From contig DAOUGI010000108.1 in NCBI GenBank assembly GCA_034429215.1, positions 1 through 64,000 of the forward strand: DNA of 64,000 bases, written 5' to 3'. This DNA comes from JAFGOG01 sp034429215. Its GTDB lineage: Bacteria; Chloroflexota; Anaerolineae; JAAYZQ01. Position numbers and translations under genes: made by a program. The notes under the pieces were generated by a model, which had not been told where the DNA came from, made no database searches, and saw only the letters and a list, made by a program, of their open reading frames with translations. How positions within the stretch are numbered: the first letter of the stretch is position 1; each line of letters begins with the position of its first letter. Below, piece by piece: positions 34,049-43,293 of the stretch.

Positions 34049-34126
34049 CCCTTTACTGCTCGGGCTTTTGACCAAACCACATAGGAAATGGGGACGCAGG
34101 ATGGGACCACCCTATCCCCTCGCAAC

Positions 34127-34155
34127 TTGACGCGGCGTGCTAGAGAGGGTATACT
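34127..34155 (+). promoter_or_regulatory. Promoter of the ion-homeostasis operon
   Basis: TTGACG (34127-34132), 17-bp spacer, TATACT (34150-34155), followed by a roughly 60-base leader and AAGGAGG before the ATG at 34218. Confidence 0.78.
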
Positions 34156-34217
34156 TTTCGCACTTGGCTTTTCCTCGTGGTCGGTGGCTGCTTTATGGGC
34201 ACTAAGGAGGTATTTTC

Positions 34218-34580
34218 ATGCTGCAAATCGTGTTTGTCCTGGATAACCCTGCTCTGTTGAACGATGTGTTGGAGGCGTGGACCACAGCCGGAGTCAAGGG
34301 AATCACCATCACCGAAAGCACCGGCGTGCATCGCGTGAAAAGTCGGGCGAGCTCCCACGATGCACCGCTGATGCTTGGCCTCAGCCGCTTGCTGCGTACC
34401 GACCAGGTGGGCCACAACACACTGTTCGCCGTCGTCAAAGATATGGCCATCGTCGAACGGGTGAAAGAGGCCACAGAGGCAGTGGTCGGCGATCTCAGTG
34501 GGCCGAATACCGGCATCCTTTTTGCCGTGCCGGTCGCCGCTGCCTGGGGCCTGCCCAAGCAGCCGCCGGCCGAAGAGTAG
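34218..34580 (+). CDS. P-II-like signalling protein
   Basis: 120 residues with the ferredoxin-like P-II pattern: LQIVFVLDNPALLNDVLEAWTTAGVKGITITESTGV, then a T-loop-like region (VKSRASSHDAPLM), NTLFAVVKDMAIVERVKEATEAVVGDL and a final strand GILFAVPVAAAWG. P-II-like proteins sense small molecules and control membrane transporters. It precedes the antiporter gene by 10 bases, which suggests that it regulates that transporter. The uridylylated Tyr of true GlnB is not evident, so it is not classical nitrogen P-II. Confidence 0.82.
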   Translation: MLQIVFVLDNPALLNDVLEAWTTAGVKGITITESTGVHRVKSRASSHDAPLMLGLSRLLRTDQVGHNTLFAVVKDMAIVERVKEATEAVVGDLSGPNTGILFAVPVAAAWGLPKQPPAEE

Positions 34581-34590
34581 GGGAGCTGCC

Positions 34591-35574
34591 ATGGCCTGGA
34601 TTGTCTTTGTTGCAAGCAGTGCTGCCCTCGTCCTGGCAGCCGTCAAAATGGCCCAGTATGGCGACGTAATTGCCGTGCGCACCCGGCTGGGCGGGATGTT
34701 CATCGGCGTGCTGCTCCTGGCCGGGGCCACCTCGCTGCCCGAGCTGCTGACGACCATCAACTCCTTCGGTCAGGGCGTCCCCGGACTGGCAGCCGGCAAC
34801 ATGCTGGGCAGCAACATGTTCAACATGCTGCTGCTGGCCGTGCTCGACCTGCTGAATCAGCAAGCGCGCATCCTGCGACGTGTGGCCATGACCCATGCCC
34901 TGACCGCTGCCCTGGCCAGCGCGATGATCGGCCTGGTCGTCTTTTTCATCCTGGCCGACATCGACCTGAAGATAGGCTGGTTCGGGCTGGACAGCCTGAT
35001 CCTCATCCTGGTCTATGTCGGCGGCATCCGCCTGATCCAGCAGAACGGCCAGGCGTCGAGCACTACGGTCGAGATGCCGTCCGACAAGCCGGTGATGCCC
35101 TTGTGGCGGGCAGGGCTCGGATTCTTGGCTGCCACGGCGGTGCTTGTGGTGGTTACTCCCTGGCTGGTCCGCTCCAGCACACAGATCGCCGAGAGCACCG
35201 GCCTGGGCACGGGCTTTGTCGGCACCACCCTATTGGCGATGGTCACCTCGCTGCCTGAGATGGTGGCCGTCATCGCCGCCGCTCGCCTGGGCGCCTACGA
35301 CATGGCCGTCGGCAACCTGTTCGGCAGCAATGTGTTCAACATGTTTGCCCTTGGCGTGTCCGACCTGTTCTACACACCGGGGCGGTTCCTCGGTGCGATC
35401 GACCCGGTCTTTGCCCTGGTTGGCATGCTCGGCTTGCTGCTCACCATCCTGGCACTGATCGGCAACATCGCCCGGGTTGAGCGCCGGCTGATCTTTGTGG
35501 AAGCGGATGCGCTGTTGATTGTGCTAGTTTACCTGGGCGGGATGTACTTTTTGTACGCGAGGGGCATCGGCTGA
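34591..35574 (+). CDS. Sodium/calcium exchanger-family membrane antiporter (YrbG/CaxA-like)
   Basis: 327 residues from the ATG at 34591. Two inverted alpha-repeats carry the ion-binding motifs: GATSLPELLTTI ... GNMLGSNMFNM in the first half and TSLPEMVAVIAAARLGAYDMAVGNLFGSNVFNMF in the second. About ten transmembrane helices. It would exchange calcium or another cation for sodium or protons. Its stop overlaps the next ATG (TGATG), so the operon is translationally coupled. Confidence 0.92.
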   Translation: MAWIVFVASSAALVLAAVKMAQYGDVIAVRTRLGGMFIGVLLLAGATSLPELLTTINSFGQGVPGLAAGNMLGSNMFNMLLLAVLDLLNQQARILRRVAMTHALTAALASAMIGLVVFFILADIDLKIGWFGLDSLILILVYVGGIRLIQQNGQASSTTVEMPSDKPVMPLWRAGLGFLAATAVLVVVTPWLVRSSTQIAESTGLGTGFVGTTLLAMVTSLPEMVAVIAAARLGAYDMAVGNLFGSNVFNMFALGVSDLFYTPGRFLGAIDPVFALVGMLGLLLTILALIGNIARVERRLIFVEADALLIVLVYLGGMYFLYARGIG

Positions 35575-37835
35575 TGGCGCCTTTCCACGTTGCAGTGGCC
35601 GTGGGGACAGAGAGCCAACTGGCCTCTCTTCTCCCCCTCGGCTGCAGCCTTGCCGCTGCCCGCGATGGCCGGGTCACCCTTCTGACCGTGACCACCGGAG
35701 GAGCGCGCCCGTCCTGGCTGGCTGCAACTGAAACCTGCAACAAGGCGCCGGTGCAAGTCGTGGTCCGGCGCCACACCAGCCCTGCCGCTGGAATCCTGGC
35801 GGCCTTGCGCGACGAGCCGGCCGACCTGCTCATCCTGGGCTGGCGTGGCAAACAGGGCAAAGGTCGCTATCTGATAGGGCCGACCCTGGATCCGGTGATC
35901 CAGGACGCGCCGTGCGACGTCATCGTAGCGTCGCTTGGCGCCGACAAGCCCTTACCGCTCGAACCGGCTGCCGCGAAGCGAGTGCTGGTTCCGGTGTCCG
36001 GTGGACCAAACGCAGCTCTGGCGCTCGACCTGGCGTTGACTCTCGCTCCCGAAACACAGGTCACTGCATTGTATGTGGCCCGCCAGACGCACGGACAGAT
36101 GGGCCTTTCCCTCAGCCGCGAGCACCTAGAGGAGATCCTGGCCCCCTGGGCCGGCGAGCCCCGTGTCCAGGGGGAGGTCGTCCAGGCAGCCAAAATTGAC
36201 ACCGCCATCCTGGCTCAAGCTGCCAAGGGCTACGACCTGATGCTGGTGGGGGCCAGCCAGGAAAGCTACCTGGATCGGGTGCTGTTCGGCAACATCCCCC
36301 AGGCAGTGGCGGCCCTCAGCCCAATCCCAACCATCATCACCAAGCGGCAGGTCAGCGGTATGCGGCTGGGTTCGTGGCTGCGCCGGACGGGCTGGAAGCT
36401 GTTTCATACCCTTCCCACCCTGGACCTCAGTGAGCAGATTGAGGTCTACAAGGCGATCCGGGAGGGCGCACAACCTCAAGTCGATTTCTTTGTGATGATC
36501 GCCCTGGCGGCGGCCATTGCCACTTTTGGCCTGTTGCAGAACAGCCCGGCGGTCATCATCGGCGCGATGCTCGTTGCGCCGTTGATGGCCGCCATATTCG
36601 GCCTCAGCCTGGGTGTGGTGCGCGGCGACCTCCGTTTGCTGCGCAGGGCAGGCAGCGCCACCCTGCGAGGGATACTGCTGGCCATCGCCGTCGGCGCCCT
36701 GCTCGGGCTTCTCGTTCCGGCCGCCACACCTCAAAGCGAGATCCTGGGCCGCACAAGTCCGAGCCTGCTCGACCTGGGCGTAGCTTTGGTCTCGGGCGCG
36801 GCAGGGGCCTACGCCCTTAGCCGCAAGGGGGTTTCAACCGCATTGCCGGGCGTAGCCATCGCCGCAGCGCTGGTTCCACCCCTGGCGACGGTGGGTATCG
36901 GCCTGTCACTAGGGCAGGGACGCATCGCCGGCGGGGCATTGCTCCTGTTCCTGACCAACCTGGTGGCCATCATCGCGGCGGGCGGCCTGGTCTTCCTATG
37001 GCTCGGCTTCCGACCGCTGCCCGGCCAGGAGGCGCGGACGCGCGTCTTTCGGGGTGGAGTGATCGGCACTGTGCTGTTGCTGGCAGCAGTGACAATCCCG
37101 CTGGGCATCCTTACCGCCCAGTCGGTGCGCCAGGCCTACCTGAATCGGTCGATAGACCAGGCCATCCGCGAAGAGGTGTCAGCCATCAAAGGCGTGGAAT
37201 TGGTCGACTGGGAGCTATTGCCCGGCGAAAGCGACGACAACACGCTCCGGCTGGAAGTCAGCGTCCGTTCTCCACGAACCGTGACGTATGCCGAAGTGGT
37301 CGAGCTTCAAGAGAAGGTAGCCGGCCGCCTGCAGCAGTCTGTCGCCTTGCTGCTGTCGGTCATCCCCACCACACGCCTGGATCCCTTTGTGCCGCCTACA
37401 CCTACGCCGACGCCTCCCCCGGGCGTCACGCCGACTCTGACCTATACTCCGACCCCTACTCTGACCACTACTCCAACCCCTGCCCCTACTCAGACCCCCA
37501 CGCCTACCGCCAGCCCAACGCTCAAGCCAACCGACACCGCCACGCCGGCCCCAACTCAGACCGCCACCCCCACCGAAACGGCCACGCCGGCGCCCACCCC
37601 CACACCGGTCCTGGCCGAGGTGGGCGGGACGGGAGGTCAGGGCGTGTGGATGTACCGGCAGCCCGGCTTGAAGGGTGGCAAGATCGCCGCCTGGCGCGAC
37701 GGCACGGTGATGACCGTCATCGGCGGACCGGTTGAGGCCGCTGGGTATGTCTGGATACAGGTGGTCGACCCCAAGGGCCGCCTGGGCTGGATCCCAGACC
37801 GGTACCTGATCCGGCTGGCCTACTCGCCTCGATGA
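35574..37835 (+). CDS. UspA tandem domain + DUF389 membrane domain + SH3-like domain protein
   Basis: 753 residues with an unusual order. Residues 1-260 hold two universal-stress-protein-like domains (the second ending YDLMLVGASQESYLDRVLFGNIPQAVA, a UspA nucleotide-loop-like pattern). Residues 300-520 are the DUF389 membrane domain (FFVMIALAAAIATFGLLQNSPAVIIGAMLVAPLMA, then several helices). A periplasmic-like domain (about 530-600), a Thr/Pro-rich linker (about 605-680) and a bacterial SH3-like domain (GVWMYRQPGLKGGKIAAWRDGTVM, GRLGWIPDRYL) follow. It is coupled to the antiporter upstream and to the CLC gene downstream. Role probably in stress-linked membrane transport; this is inference. 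Confidence 0.86.
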   Translation: MAPFHVAVAVGTESQLASLLPLGCSLAAARDGRVTLLTVTTGGARPSWLAATETCNKAPVQVVVRRHTSPAAGILAALRDEPADLLILGWRGKQGKGRYLIGPTLDPVIQDAPCDVIVASLGADKPLPLEPAAAKRVLVPVSGGPNAALALDLALTLAPETQVTALYVARQTHGQMGLSLSREHLEEILAPWAGEPRVQGEVVQAAKIDTAILAQAAKGYDLMLVGASQESYLDRVLFGNIPQAVAALSPIPTIITKRQVSGMRLGSWLRRTGWKLFHTLPTLDLSEQIEVYKAIREGAQPQVDFFVMIALAAAIATFGLLQNSPAVIIGAMLVAPLMAAIFGLSLGVVRGDLRLLRRAGSATLRGILLAIAVGALLGLLVPAATPQSEILGRTSPSLLDLGVALVSGAAGAYALSRKGVSTALPGVAIAAALVPPLATVGIGLSLGQGRIAGGALLLFLTNLVAIIAAGGLVFLWLGFRPLPGQEARTRVFRGGVIGTVLLLAAVTIPLGILTAQSVRQAYLNRSIDQAIREEVSAIKGVELVDWELLPGESDDNTLRLEVSVRSPRTVTYAEVVELQEKVAGRLQQSVALLLSVIPTTRLDPFVPPTPTPTPPPGVTPTLTYTPTPTLTTTPTPAPTQTPTPTASPTLKPTDTATPAPTQTATPTETATPAPTPTPVLAEVGGTGGQGVWMYRQPGLKGGKIAAWRDGTVMTVIGGPVEAAGYVWIQVVDPKGRLGWIPDRYLIRLAYSPR

Positions 37836-40015
37836 CCGCTGACATCCTGGTTCATAGGAGCCAGACTCTAACTATGCAAGAAGAAGAAACCGCCGGCCCT
37901 GAGCACGTCCGGCCTCGACAAAACCTTTTTCAACATCTGAGCAGATGGCTGGACTCGTTTCAGCCACCTGAGACAGTCGTGCTGATAGGCACGGCGTTGC
38001 TGGTCGGCCTGGGAACCGGAGCCGGAGCGATCCTCTTTACTTGGATGATCAGCCTGATGAATCGCTTCTTCTTCGGCTGGCTCAAAGACCAGTTGCCTTT
38101 TCTCGGCAACGGCATCCTGATCCTGGCCCCAATGTTGGGCGGATTGGTCGTCGGACCGCTCGTCTACTTTTTTGCCTTGGAGGCCAAAGGTCACGGCGTG
38201 CCCGAAGTCATGGAAGCAGTGGCGCTCAGGGGTGGCCGCATCCGCCCCATCGTGGCTGTGATCAAATCGGTCAGCGCGGCAATCACTATCGGTTCCGGCG
38301 GATCGGCCGGGCGAGAGGGGCCCATCGTCCAGATCGGCTCGGCCTTGGGGTCAACCGTCGGCCAGGTGTTCAAGATGTCCGACGAACGGATCCGCAACCT
38401 GGTGGCCTGCGGCGCCGCCGGGGGAATCGCGGCCACTTTCAACGCCCCCATCGCCGGCGTCCTCTTTGCCCTGGAGGTGATCCTGGGCGACTTTAGCGCC
38501 CGATACTTTTCCACCGTGGTGGTCTCGGCCGTCACGGCCAGTGTTGTCAGCCGTGTCGCCTTTGGCAACGCGCCGGCCTTCCTGGTTGTGCCTTACGAGC
38601 TGGTCAGCCCCTGGGAGCTGCTTCTCTACGCCTTGATGGGGGCGCTGGCCGCCTTTGTCGCCGTTGCCTTTGCGCGGTTGCTCTACCTGGTCGAGGACCT
38701 GTTCGATGCCTGGCAGCGCTTTCCCGGCTACCTAAAGGCAGCGATCGGAGGCGGCCTGCTGGGCATAGTGGGGATCCTCTTTGTGAGGATCAACGCATCT
38801 CTGGGGCTGGCGGTGCCGGGCGAGCCGGTGGCCTTCTTTGGCGGCGGCTATCAGGCCATGGACTGGGTCCTGTCGGGACAGGGGACTGCACTCGTGCTGT
38901 TGGCGCTGGCGGCCCTCAAGATCCTGGCCACCTCACTGACCATCGGCTCTGGCGGGTCGGGCGGCGTGTTTGCCCCCTCACTGTTCATCGGCGCCATGTT
39001 CGGCGGCGCCTTCGGACAGGTCGTGCATAGCCTATTCCCCCAGGTAACCGCCTCGTCTGGCGCCTATGCGCTGGTGGGCATGGCCGCGCTATTTGCCGGC
39101 GCAGCCCGTGCGCCTATCAGCTCGGTCCTCATCATCTTTGAAATGACCAACGATTACCGCATCATCCTGCCCTTGATGCTGTCGGCAGTCATCAGCACCC
39201 TCCTGGCAGAGCACCTGAATAGAGAGTCTATCTACAGTCTCAAGCTGGTGCGGCGGGGGGTGCGCCTGGAGCGGGGGCAGGATATCGACGTGATGCAGGG
39301 TGTGTTGGTCAGCGAGGCGATGACCACCGACGTGGATACGGTCTCGGCCGGCATGGATCTGCCAGAGCTGGAGCAGCACTTTGCCGAGACGCATCGCCAC
39401 GGCTTTCCGGTTCTGGACGAAAAAGGCGAGCTGCTCGGGATCGTCACCCTGCAGGACCTGGCTCGGGCCAGGGAACAAGGTTCGCTGGCGGGTCGCAAGG
39501 TGAGCGACATTGCCACACGCTCGGTGCTGAGCGTCTATCCCGACGAGCCGATGTGGGTCGCCCTGAAACGGCTGAGCACGCGGGACGTTGGCCGGCTGCC
39601 GGTGGTGGACCGCCAGAACCCGCGCCGGCTGCTGGGCTTGATTCGCCGCAATGACATCGTGCGGGCTTACCGGGTAGGCATCAGCCGCCGCCTGGATCTG
39701 CAACAGCGGGCGGACAAGCTGCGGCTGGGCAAGCTGACCGGCACCGAGTTCGTCGAGATCGTAGTTGAGCCCGGCTCGCCGCTGGTCGGCAGGCAGGTGC
39801 GGGAGTTGTCATTGCCCGACGACTGTTTGCTGACGACGTTGCGCCGGGGGAACAAGGTGATCGTGGTGCGCGGCGATACGACGATCCGGGAGGGCGACCG
39901 GATCATCGCCCTGGCCGACGCATCGTCCGCCCAGCAACTGCCAGAGATCCTTCGATCCCCTGCTGCTGAGGAACCGTCAAACGGTTCATCTAGAGCGATG
40001 GCCCGACCTCAGTGA
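37832..40015 (+). CDS. CLC-family chloride channel/antiporter with two CBS domains and a C-terminal RCK_C (TrkA-C) domain
   Basis: 727 residues; the ATG overlaps the preceding stop (ATGA), a second in-frame ATG is at 37874. CLC signatures: KGHGVPEV, GSGGSAGREGPIVQIGS (with the gating Glu), GGSGGVFAPSLFIGAMFGG. Two CBS domains span about 480-600 (VSEAMTTDVDTVSAGM; VSDIATRSVLSVYPDEPMW). Residues 630-700 match an RCK_C domain (FVEIVVEPGSPLVGRQVREL, VIVVRGDTTIREGDRI). Together these suggest chloride/proton transport regulated by nucleotides or ions. Its 3' end overlaps the convergent baeRF gene by 26 bases. Confidence 0.93.
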   Translation: MTADILVHRSQTLTMQEEETAGPEHVRPRQNLFQHLSRWLDSFQPPETVVLIGTALLVGLGTGAGAILFTWMISLMNRFFFGWLKDQLPFLGNGILILAPMLGGLVVGPLVYFFALEAKGHGVPEVMEAVALRGGRIRPIVAVIKSVSAAITIGSGGSAGREGPIVQIGSALGSTVGQVFKMSDERIRNLVACGAAGGIAATFNAPIAGVLFALEVILGDFSARYFSTVVVSAVTASVVSRVAFGNAPAFLVVPYELVSPWELLLYALMGALAAFVAVAFARLLYLVEDLFDAWQRFPGYLKAAIGGGLLGIVGILFVRINASLGLAVPGEPVAFFGGGYQAMDWVLSGQGTALVLLALAALKILATSLTIGSGGSGGVFAPSLFIGAMFGGAFGQVVHSLFPQVTASSGAYALVGMAALFAGAARAPISSVLIIFEMTNDYRIILPLMLSAVISTLLAEHLNRESIYSLKLVRRGVRLERGQDIDVMQGVLVSEAMTTDVDTVSAGMDLPELEQHFAETHRHGFPVLDEKGELLGIVTLQDLARAREQGSLAGRKVSDIATRSVLSVYPDEPMWVALKRLSTRDVGRLPVVDRQNPRRLLGLIRRNDIVRAYRVGISRRLDLQQRADKLRLGKLTGTEFVEIVVEPGSPLVGRQVRELSLPDDCLLTTLRRGNKVIVVRGDTTIREGDRIIALADASSAQQLPEILRSPAAEEPSNGSSRAMARPQ

Positions 40016-41177
40016 TACCCTCCCAGCGAAGAAGGGCAGCCAAGGGCTCACTGCCAGGCACCTCATCCGGCGCCACAGCATACACCGATCCGCCGTTCAG
40101 GAACGTCTGAACCGCCGCCAAGTCGAGCAGGTCCTCATCACCGGGCTCTGACTCGGCATGCAAACGCAGCTCGTTAACACTCGGGTCATACCGACCCCAC
40201 CGTTGAGACCCCACCGCCACAAACAGGACCTCAACTTGCCCGTGATATGCAGCAGGCAGGATGGTCTCGAGAGTGTCAGTTGCCAAGTCAGTGCCTGCCA
40301 CCTGATGGTATCGACGAGTAGCGCCTTGCTGCGCCTCGGCGAACAGTGGAGCAACAGCCTCCCAACCTCGTCCGTGAAGCACCTGCCCACTCTGGCGCTC
40401 GGGACTTCCGCCAATCGCCCCCTCCGCCAGGTAGGGATAGCTGTTGGCCTCACGGTAGATCGGCAACAGGTATTTCACTGCTGCCAGCACAAGCGGAGCT
40501 TGCTCGCCAGACAGGGCCGCGTTCACCGCTTCGTCGACCTCGCGGAAGTAACGAAGGATACTGCCTTTGGCATCATCGGCACCGGCACCGTGTCCGTGAA
40601 ACAGCGCAGGCTGCCCCCGCCTCCCGCCCGGCGCCCGGCCAGTCGTGTGGGACTGAAGCTGCCTTTGGGGATCATCCCCACGTAGAGCCTCGACCAGGCT
40701 GCCCGTGACTCCGGCCAGTTCCACCTCGACCAAGCTGTGCTTGCTGCCTTGGAACAGCCGAATCCGCTTCTGGCTGATGGCCAGGAGATAGAATCGCCCG
40801 TCATTGCTGATCAGCGGCAGCAGGGGCTTGACGTGGAAACGGTCCGACACGACCACCAGCTCGGGCACCTCCAGGGGCAGGCGGAACAGGTGCGACAGCC
40901 CCGGGGTCAGATAGACTGCCAACCCATCGCCCTGGTGACTCCAGAAAACGCCGTCGCGAAGCACTCTTTGCGCAGGCTCAAGCATAGCGATGATCTCAGG
41001 CCGCCGCAGGCCAGCCGCGCTGAGGCGCTGCTCTGCCTCGCCGAGCAGGTTCTTGAGCCGGATCCGGTGCTGTCGTGTCTTGCGACCGGTCCGATAAGTC
41101 GGCATCAGGATTGAGGCATGTTGCCTGCTTCGAATCTCCAGTAGGGAACGTAGCTCTTGCCGTGTCAAAATGTCCAT
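39990..41177 (-). CDS. baeRF-type protein (bacterial archaeo-eukaryotic release-factor-like family)
   Basis: 395 residues from the ATG at 41177, which has AGGAGGAG upstream; a longer frame starts 33 codons earlier inside the ABC gene. Features: an N-terminal DILTRQELRSLLEIRSRQHASILMPTYRTGRKTRQ, GLAVYLTPGLSHLFRLPLEVPELVVVSDRFHVKPLLPLI, then FYLLAISQKRIRLFQGS, and a C-terminal eL30e-like half (LETILPAAYHGQVEVLFVAVGSQRWG). This agrees with bacterial homologues of eRF1/Pelota proposed to act in ribosome-related stress. It is 27 bases behind the ABC operon and may be read through from it. Functional assignment is family-level only. Confidence 0.8.
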   Translation of the reverse strand: MDILTRQELRSLLEIRSRQHASILMPTYRTGRKTRQHRIRLKNLLGEAEQRLSAAGLRRPEIIAMLEPAQRVLRDGVFWSHQGDGLAVYLTPGLSHLFRLPLEVPELVVVSDRFHVKPLLPLISNDGRFYLLAISQKRIRLFQGSKHSLVEVELAGVTGSLVEALRGDDPQRQLQSHTTGRAPGGRRGQPALFHGHGAGADDAKGSILRYFREVDEAVNAALSGEQAPLVLAAVKYLLPIYREANSYPYLAEGAIGGSPERQSGQVLHGRGWEAVAPLFAEAQQGATRRYHQVAGTDLATDTLETILPAAYHGQVEVLFVAVGSQRWGRYDPSVNELRLHAESEPGDEDLLDLAAVQTFLNGGSVYAVAPDEVPGSEPLAALLRWEGITEVGPSL

Positions 41178-41203
41178 TCTCTCACTCTCCTCCTGGGCGC
41201 CGG

Positions 41204-42259
41204 CTAGCCACACAGGTGACAGGCCGCCTGATGGCCAGTGCCCACCGCCGTGAAAACCGGCTCCTCTTCCTCGCAAATCGCGCCGATCTTGGCAAAACAG
41301 CGGGTATGGAACCGGCAGCCGCTGGGCGGGTCAATCGGGCTGGGCACATTGCCCTCCAGAATGATCCGCTCCCGCCGGGCGGCCTTGTCCACGACCGGCA
41401 CGGCCGCCATCAGCGCTTTGGTGTAGGGATGCGCTGGGGCGGTGAACACCTCGTCGGTCGGTCCCTCTTCCACGATCTTGCCCAGGTACATGATCGCCAC
41501 CCGATTGCTGACGTAACGAACAACGCTCAGGTCGTGGGCGATGAACAGGTAGGTCAGATCAAACTCCTCTTGCAGCTCGTCCAATAGGTTGATCACCTGC
41601 GCCTGGATCGACACGTCCAGGGCCGAGACCGGCTCATCGCAGACGATGAACTTGGGCCGCATGGCCAGGGCCCGGGCGATGCCGATCCGCTGGCGCTGCC
41701 CCCCGCTGAACTGATGGGGATAGGCGTCCATTCGAATCTCGGGAATGCCCACGCGCCGCAGCAGATCACGGACCTCCTCCTCCACCTTGATCGGGTCGTG
41801 CAGCCCTCGATTTCTCAGGGGGACCGAGACGATCTGGCGCACCGTCTTGCGCGGGTTCAGCGAGGAGTAGGGATTCTGAAAGATCATCTGGGTTTTCTGA
41901 TAAAAGCTCAAACGGCTCTCCCGCTTGCGCCACCGCTCCCCTTCTGCCAGGACCACAGAATTCAGGCCGGGCTCCTGGATGCCGGCAGAATAATCGGCGA
42001 ACCGCACTTGCCCGGCTGTGGGTTCGTAGAGCCGCACCAGGACCCGGCCCAGTGTGGTCTTGCCACAGCCGGATTCCCCGACCAACCCCACCGTCTCGCC
42101 CGGATAGATCGCCAGATCGACTCCATCCACCGCCTTGACCCACTGGCCCTTCCGCCCGGTCAGGAGCCGGGTGAGCCAGCTGAGCCGGATGGGAAAGTGC
42201 ATCTTGATGCCCCGTGCTTCAACCAACGGTTGCTGTGACAAAGTATACTCCTGGCTCAA
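41204..42259 (-). CDS. ABC transporter ATPase, Dpp/OppF-like
   Basis: 351 residues from a TTG start that overlaps the stop of the DppD-like gene; there is no ATG before the conserved N-terminus PLVEARGIKMHFP. Walker A GESGCGKT, signature SGGQRQRIGIARAL and Walker B FIVCDEPVSALD are intact. The C-terminal oligopeptide-ABC extension has the CRFHTRCFAKIGAIC cysteine cluster. It pairs with the DppD-like ATPase to energise the permeases for peptide- or opine-like solute import. Confidence 0.93.
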   Translation of the reverse strand: MSQEYTLSQQPLVEARGIKMHFPIRLSWLTRLLTGRKGQWVKAVDGVDLAIYPGETVGLVGESGCGKTTLGRVLVRLYEPTAGQVRFADYSAGIQEPGLNSVVLAEGERWRKRESRLSFYQKTQMIFQNPYSSLNPRKTVRQIVSVPLRNRGLHDPIKVEEEVRDLLRRVGIPEIRMDAYPHQFSGGQRQRIGIARALAMRPKFIVCDEPVSALDVSIQAQVINLLDELQEEFDLTYLFIAHDLSVVRYVSNRVAIMYLGKIVEEGPTDEVFTAPAHPYTKALMAAVPVVDKAARRERIILEGNVPSPIDPPSGCRFHTRCFAKIGAICEEEEPVFTAVGTGHQAACHLCG

Positions 42260-43287
42260 TCAAGAAGACAGCGCACCAAACGGCCGTCGGGCAGCGTCTT
42301 GAGCGGCACGCGGTCGACCTCCGAACATATCCCCAAAGCCGCGTCGCAGCGTGGGGAAAAGGGGCAGCCACGGGGCAGGTCGGCCAGATCGGGCACCAGG
42401 CCCGGGATCGGCTGGATCCGCTCCAGCCGGGCGCCGGTCTCTGGCAGGCAGCGCAGCAGCCCGCGGGTGTAGGGGTGCTGCGGGGTTTCGATCACCTGAT
42501 CCGTGGTCCCTTGTTCCATCAACTGCCCCGCATACATGACGATAATCCTTTGGCAAAACTCGGCCACCAACCCAAGGTTGTGGGTCACCAGGACGATGGC
42601 CGTGCCGTGCTCCCGGTTGATCTTGTCCAGCAGGGCCACAATCTGAGCCTGGATCGTTACATCTAGGGCGGTCGTCGGTTCGTCGGCCAACAGCACCTGC
42701 GGCTCGCAGCTTAGGGCGATCGCTACGAGCACCCGCTGCTGCATGCCGCCGCTGAACTGGTGCGGGTAGCTGCGGGCGTTCTCGACGGGCAGCGGGATAC
42801 CCACATCCGCCATCGTCTCCCAGACCCGCCGGTATTCGGCTGCCCGGCGTCGAGGGTCATACAGATGCCATACGGCGCCCTTGCGCGACGGTACCAGGCC
42901 ATGGATCCGCAGCGACTCGCGGATCTGCTCTCCCACCACAAAGGCCGGATTGAGCGTGGTCATCGGATCCTGAAAGATCATGGCAATGTCCTTGCCCCGG
43001 ATCTGCCGCATCTGACGGGCCGACTTGGCGCCGAGGCCCTCACCCCGGAACCGTGCGTCGCCCGCGACGATCTTCCCGGGGTAGGGAACCAGCCGCAGGA
43101 TAGACAGCAAAGTGACGCTCTTGCCCGAACCCGACTCCCCCACGATGCCCAGCTTCTCACCCCGTTGCAGTTGAAAGCTGAGGCCGTCCACGGCGCGCAC
43201 CAACCCACGCCGGGTAGGAAAAACCGTGGTCAGGCCTTCTACTTCCAGCAGCGGTGGGGCGGCAGCATCAACAGATAGGTCCTCCAC
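42256..43287 (-). CDS. ABC transporter ATPase, Dpp/OppD-like
   Basis: 343 residues from a GTG start. Walker A GESGSGKS, signature SGGMQQRVLVAIAL, Walker B VLLADEPTTALD and the CPFSPRCDAALGIC C-terminal cluster are intact. It follows the MttB-like gene with a 6-base gap and overlaps the next ATPase start, so the order of the operon is firm. Substrate type is set by the binding protein at 46971. Confidence 0.93.
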   Translation of the reverse strand: MEDLSVDAAAPPLLEVEGLTTVFPTRRGLVRAVDGLSFQLQRGEKLGIVGESGSGKSVTLLSILRLVPYPGKIVAGDARFRGEGLGAKSARQMRQIRGKDIAMIFQDPMTTLNPAFVVGEQIRESLRIHGLVPSRKGAVWHLYDPRRRAAEYRRVWETMADVGIPLPVENARSYPHQFSGGMQQRVLVAIALSCEPQVLLADEPTTALDVTIQAQIVALLDKINREHGTAIVLVTHNLGLVAEFCQRIIVMYAGQLMEQGTTDQVIETPQHPYTRGLLRCLPETGARLERIQPIPGLVPDLADLPRGCPFSPRCDAALGICSEVDRVPLKTLPDGRLVRCLLD

Positions 43288-43293
43288 CAGACA

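Noticed and set aside
36998..37735. A plus-strand frame of 245 codons inside the UspA-DUF389-SH3 gene
   Set aside because: It is out of frame with the DUF389 and SH3-like motifs and is very Arg/His/Pro-rich.
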